This document shows, one piece after another, positions 5,842 to 8,234 of a stretch of 8,234 bases of DNA (the first letter of the stretch is position 1; every line of letters begins with the position of its first letter). The stretch comes from Thermoplasmata archaeon (GTDB lineage Archaea > Thermoplasmatota > Thermoplasmata > Lutacidiplasmatales > UBA184). The stretch covers positions 1 to 8,234 of the forward strand of contig JASHYY010000183.1 of NCBI GenBank assembly GCA_030042815.1. The letters are read 5' to 3'. Made by a program: the position numbers and the translations under genes. Below the pieces are notes generated by a model that worked only from the letters and a program-made list of their open reading frames with translations, had not been told where the DNA came from and searched no databases.

Positions 5842-7611
5842 GCGCGCGGCGCCCGCGGTCGGCGGCTGGGCCTTCATTCGGGCGAGCTCCGACCGGGCCT
5901 CGGCGAGCGCCTTCTGCGGCTCCTTGTAGTAGAACGAGACGAGCTGGCCGACGTCGCGGTGCGTGAACGGGCGCTGGCGGGTCGCCTGCTTGTCCTTCGT
6001 CATCATGTACTCGAGCATCTCGACCCGGTTGCGCACCTCCCGCTCCATCTCCTTCATCGTGAGGTTCTTCATCAGCGCGACCTTCTCGTAGATGTACGAG
6101 TGGCCCGAGTAGAGGAACGTGTCGTCCGACGGGTTCCAGGAGTAGACCGAGTTCGTGATCAGCTCGTTCGTCTCCGGGTCGAGCCCGACGATCTCGGTGA
6201 GCGACTGCACGCGGCGGGTCATCTTCGTCCCGACCTTCACCTGGCGCTGGAGGAGGACCAGGTTGAGCGCGGAGACGAGCGAGCGGGGCAGCGAGATCGG
6301 CGGGTTCTCCATCCGGTGGACCATCGCGCTCACGCTCTCCGCGTGGAACGTCGTGTAGCAGGTCTTCCCGGTCGCCATCGCCTGGAAGACGATGAACGCC
6401 TCGGCGCCGCGGACCTCCCCGACCATCAGGTACTGCGGCCGCTGGCGGAGCGCCGCCGCGAGGAGGTCGAACATGTCGATCTCGCCGGGCGCCTTGCCGC
6501 TCAGGACGTTCTTCGCGCCGAAGCCGGCGCGCGTGAGCGACGGGACCCAGTTCTCGTGGGGGAGGTTGAGCTCGCGGGTGTCCTCGATCGAGACGATCTT
6601 CATCTGGGGCGGGATGAAGAGGAGCGTCGCGTTGAGCGTGGTCGTCTTCCCGCTCGCCGTCCCCCCGCAGACCATCATCGACTGGCCGTTCTCGATGGCG
6701 ATCCAGAGGAACGCCATCATCTCGGGGCTCATGGTCGAGAACTTGAGCAGGTCGACCGGCGTGAACGGGTTGTCGCGGAACCGCCGGATCGTGAACGAGC
6801 TGCCGCGCTTCGTGACGTGCGTCCCGAGCGTCGCCTGCAGGCGCGAGCCGTCCGGGACGGTCGCGTCCAGCATCGGGGTCGCGACCGAGATGTGCTTCCC
6901 CGAGCGCTGGGCGAGCCAGACGACGAAGTCGTCGAGCTCCTTCGCGCTCCCGAACTTCAGGTTCGAGCGGATCGACCCGTACTTGCGGTGGTAGATGTAG
7001 AGCGGGATCCCGACCCCGTCGCACGAGATGTCCTCGACCTCCGCGTCGGTCATCGGGACCTCGACGATCCCGTAGCCGATGAAGTCCCGCTCGAGGAAGT
7101 AGAGGATGCGCGACTTCGTGGTCGGGCCCGGGGCGAGCTCCCACTCCTGGAGGAGGCCGTCGACCATCCGCCGCATCTCGTGCCGGCGCAGCTCGGGGTC
7201 GTCCTCGCGGTCCGGCAGCGGCTCGAAGTCGTCCACGAGCCGGACGCGCAGGCGCTCGGTGAGCTCCCGCTCGATGGGGGAGAGCGGCGGCTCGACCACC
7301 TCGTAGAGGTACTCGTTGCGCGTGTTGTGGTAGGTGATCCGGACGTACGAGAGCCCGGGGCGGATCGGGGCGAGGTCGAGCTCCTTCAGGCCCGGGTCGG
7401 AGAGGGGCGGGACGGGCGTGACCTCTCCCTGGCTGCCCTGGCCCGAGACCCCGAGGCGCGCGAGCTTCACCGGCCTCGGCTCGGCCGAGCTCTTGCGGAG
7501 GGCCGCGCCCATCCGCAGGAGCGGGGAGAAGAAGCCGCGGCGGGCCTGCTGGGTCGTCGGGATCTCCTCGGTCTCGTCGGGCGGGGACGGTGCTTCCGCT
7601 TCGCCGGCCAT
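5839..7611 (-). CDS. Archaellum/type IV pilus assembly ATPase (ArlI/FlaI-GspE superfamily)
   Basis: This 590-residue secretion ATPase would form a hexamer on the cytoplasmic face of the membrane and power filament assembly through the adjacent membrane protein. All family motifs are present: Walker A CGGTASGKTTT with K322, the Asp box SIEDTRELNLPHENW with E343 and D344, Walker B YLMVGEVRGAE with E399, and the His box TTFHAESVSAMVHRM with H423. Upstream is the N-terminal domain with YLYEVVEPPLSPIERELTE and the linker region (RLQATLGTHVTKRGSSFTIRRF). The first 60 residues are a Pro- and charge-rich, probably disordered extension. The C-terminal 40 residues are helical with a Pro/Ala tail. ATG at 7611 has GGAGG 6 nt upstream, starting right after the stop of the preceding gene, so the two are almost certainly one transcript. 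Whether it serves an archaellum, an adhesion pilus or another filament cannot be told without the filament and accessory genes. Confidence 0.95.
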   Translation of the reverse strand: MAGEAEAPSPPDETEEIPTTQQARRGFFSPLLRMGAALRKSSAEPRPVKLARLGVSGQGSQGEVTPVPPLSDPGLKELDLAPIRPGLSYVRITYHNTRNEYLYEVVEPPLSPIERELTERLRVRLVDDFEPLPDREDDPELRRHEMRRMVDGLLQEWELAPGPTTKSRILYFLERDFIGYGIVEVPMTDAEVEDISCDGVGIPLYIYHRKYGSIRSNLKFGSAKELDDFVVWLAQRSGKHISVATPMLDATVPDGSRLQATLGTHVTKRGSSFTIRRFRDNPFTPVDLLKFSTMSPEMMAFLWIAIENGQSMMVCGGTASGKTTTLNATLLFIPPQMKIVSIEDTRELNLPHENWVPSLTRAGFGAKNVLSGKAPGEIDMFDLLAAALRQRPQYLMVGEVRGAEAFIVFQAMATGKTCYTTFHAESVSAMVHRMENPPISLPRSLVSALNLVLLQRQVKVGTKMTRRVQSLTEIVGLDPETNELITNSVYSWNPSDDTFLYSGHSYIYEKVALMKNLTMKEMEREVRNRVEMLEYMMTKDKQATRQRPFTHRDVGQLVSFYYKEPQKALAEARSELARMKAQPPTAGAAR

Positions 7612-7617
7612 CGTCTG

Positions 7618-7622
7618 CCTCC
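7618..7622 (-). promoter_or_regulatory. Ribosome binding site of the pilus ATPase
   Basis: On the minus strand GGAGG directly follows the TGA stop (7623-7625) of the membrane protein and ends 6 nt before the ATG at 7611. It fixes the ATPase start and shows that this organism uses Shine-Dalgarno initiation inside operons. It also serves as the reference spacing for judging the odd VWA start. Confidence 0.85.
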
Positions 7623-8234
7623 TCAGCCCACGTTCAGGATCGGGACGACGAACCGCATGATCAGCCAGCCGGTGATGACCATGATCGTGGCGTGCTGGAG
7701 GCCCTCCGCGATACGGCCGTTGAACAGGACGCCCGCCATGATCCCGTCCCCGACCGCGTGGACGATGACGGCGACCATGAACGCGAGGAAGAGGACGGGG
7801 ACGAACTGGAAGGCGAGCGTGACGGCGCCCGACGAGCCGAGCGAGGAGGAGCCGATCCCCTGCCCCGCGGTGATCATCTGCGGCAGGAAGACCGCCGCCA
7901 TGATGTAGATCGTGACGAGGAAGACGAAGAACGAGATGTAGATGACCGTCACGTAGGTGAGCATCGAGATCTGGCGCGCCTGGGCCGCGAGCTGCGCCTC
8001 GCGCGTGTCGTGCGCGACCATCGTCAGCACGTCGGCGACGTTCCCGCCGGCCTCGTTGGCCCGGGTGACGATCGAGACCACGCGCTGGACGAGCGGGGTC
8101 GGGACCCGCTCCTCGAAGAGCTTCAGGGCCGTCGCGACCGGGACGCCCCACTCGAGCTGGCTCGCCATCTTCTTGATCTCGTCCGTGAGGAGGCCGTAGC
8201 GCCCGCCGCTCGCGACGATGATGGCGTCCGGGAG
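7623..8234 (-). CDS. Archaellum/type IV pilus membrane platform protein (ArlJ/FlaJ, TadC-like), C-terminal part
   Basis: Only the last 203 codons are in the window; the open frame runs past base 8234 without a start or stop. The product would be the polytopic inner core protein on which the ATPase acts. The first 90 residues are a cytoplasmic helical segment of the T2SSF type (ASQLEWGVPVATALKLFEER, then IVTRANEAGGNVADVL). Three hydrophobic helices follow, at fragment residues about 90-117, 137-162 and 181-200. Between the last two is AGVLFNGRIAEGLQHA, like the conserved glycine-rich turn of the FlaJ family. The protein ends right after the last membrane helix. The ATPase starts 11 nt downstream. 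Internal ATG codons such as 8168 are not the start, because the conserved fold continues upstream of them. Confidence 0.9.
   Translation of the reverse strand, partial: LPDAIIVASGGRYGLLTDEIKKMASQLEWGVPVATALKLFEERVPTPLVQRVVSIVTRANEAGGNVADVLTMVAHDTREAQLAAQARQISMLTYVTVIYISFFVFLVTIYIMAAVFLPQMITAGQGIGSSSLGSSGAVTLAFQFVPVLFLAFMVAVIVHAVGDGIMAGVLFNGRIAEGLQHATIMVITGWLIMRFVVPILNVG

Noticed and set aside
4335..5966. Plus-strand frame overlapping the small gene and the methyltransferase.
   Set aside because: It reads the small gene out of frame and then runs antisense to a methyltransferase with intact catalytic motifs.
5662..7908. Very long plus-strand open frame opposite the pilus ATPase and methyltransferase.
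   Set aside because: Its product is an Arg/Asp/Glu/Leu-rich low-complexity sequence with no domain. High GC content makes such antisense frames common, and the minus strand carries genes with all expected motifs.
1..8234. CRISPR array, insertion sequence or transposase.
   Set aside because: No regularly spaced repeats beyond the two T-arm copies, no terminal inverted repeats and no transposase or integrase motif were seen.

Overview
The window looks archaeal and very GC-rich. Four observations support this: an intron-containing tRNA with a bulge-helix-bulge splice site, the archaeal/eukaryotic ribosomal protein eS1 (S3Ae), an archaellum/type IV pilus secretion ATPase with its membrane platform, and AT-rich TATA-like boxes about 26-33 bases upstream of probable start codons, some of them leaderless. 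A euryarchaeal lineage such as Thermoplasmatota would fit, but that placement is inference; nothing here fixes the taxon.

Layout. Bases 1-64 hold tRNA T-arm-like sequence in two direct copies. A minus-strand tRNA with anticodon CAT and a 29-nt intron follows (69-171), then a minus-strand eS1 gene (206-922). A divergent promoter region (923-1071) separates eS1 from a plus-strand pair: an AAA+ ATPase of the MoxR/ChlI/PrkA type (1072-2607) and a von Willebrand factor A (VWA) protein with long coiled coils (about 2591-4405). After a hairpin and a new promoter comes a small orphan helical protein (4483-4923). Its stop codon overlaps the stop of a convergent minus-strand DNA methyltransferase (4920-5807). 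The rest is a minus-strand pilus/archaellum pair: the ATPase (5839-7611), preceded in transcription order by the membrane protein whose C-terminal part fills 7623-8234 and which runs off the window.

How the genes work together. The tRNA and eS1 belong to translation. The AAA+ and VWA genes form a classic two-component chaperone-like module, in which the ATPase would remodel a client selected by the VWA partner; the client is not identifiable here. The ATPase and membrane platform would drive assembly of a type IV pilus-like filament. The methyltransferase has no restriction partner in view.

The most unusual point is the start of the VWA gene. Its reading frame is clearly coding for about 80 codons upstream of the first conventional start codon, with no ATG, GTG or TTG in that stretch. 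A strong Shine-Dalgarno sequence sits 6 nt before an in-frame ACG, and a run of six C lies just before the stop of the AAA+ gene. Non-canonical initiation, frameshifting, or a sequence error are the competing explanations.
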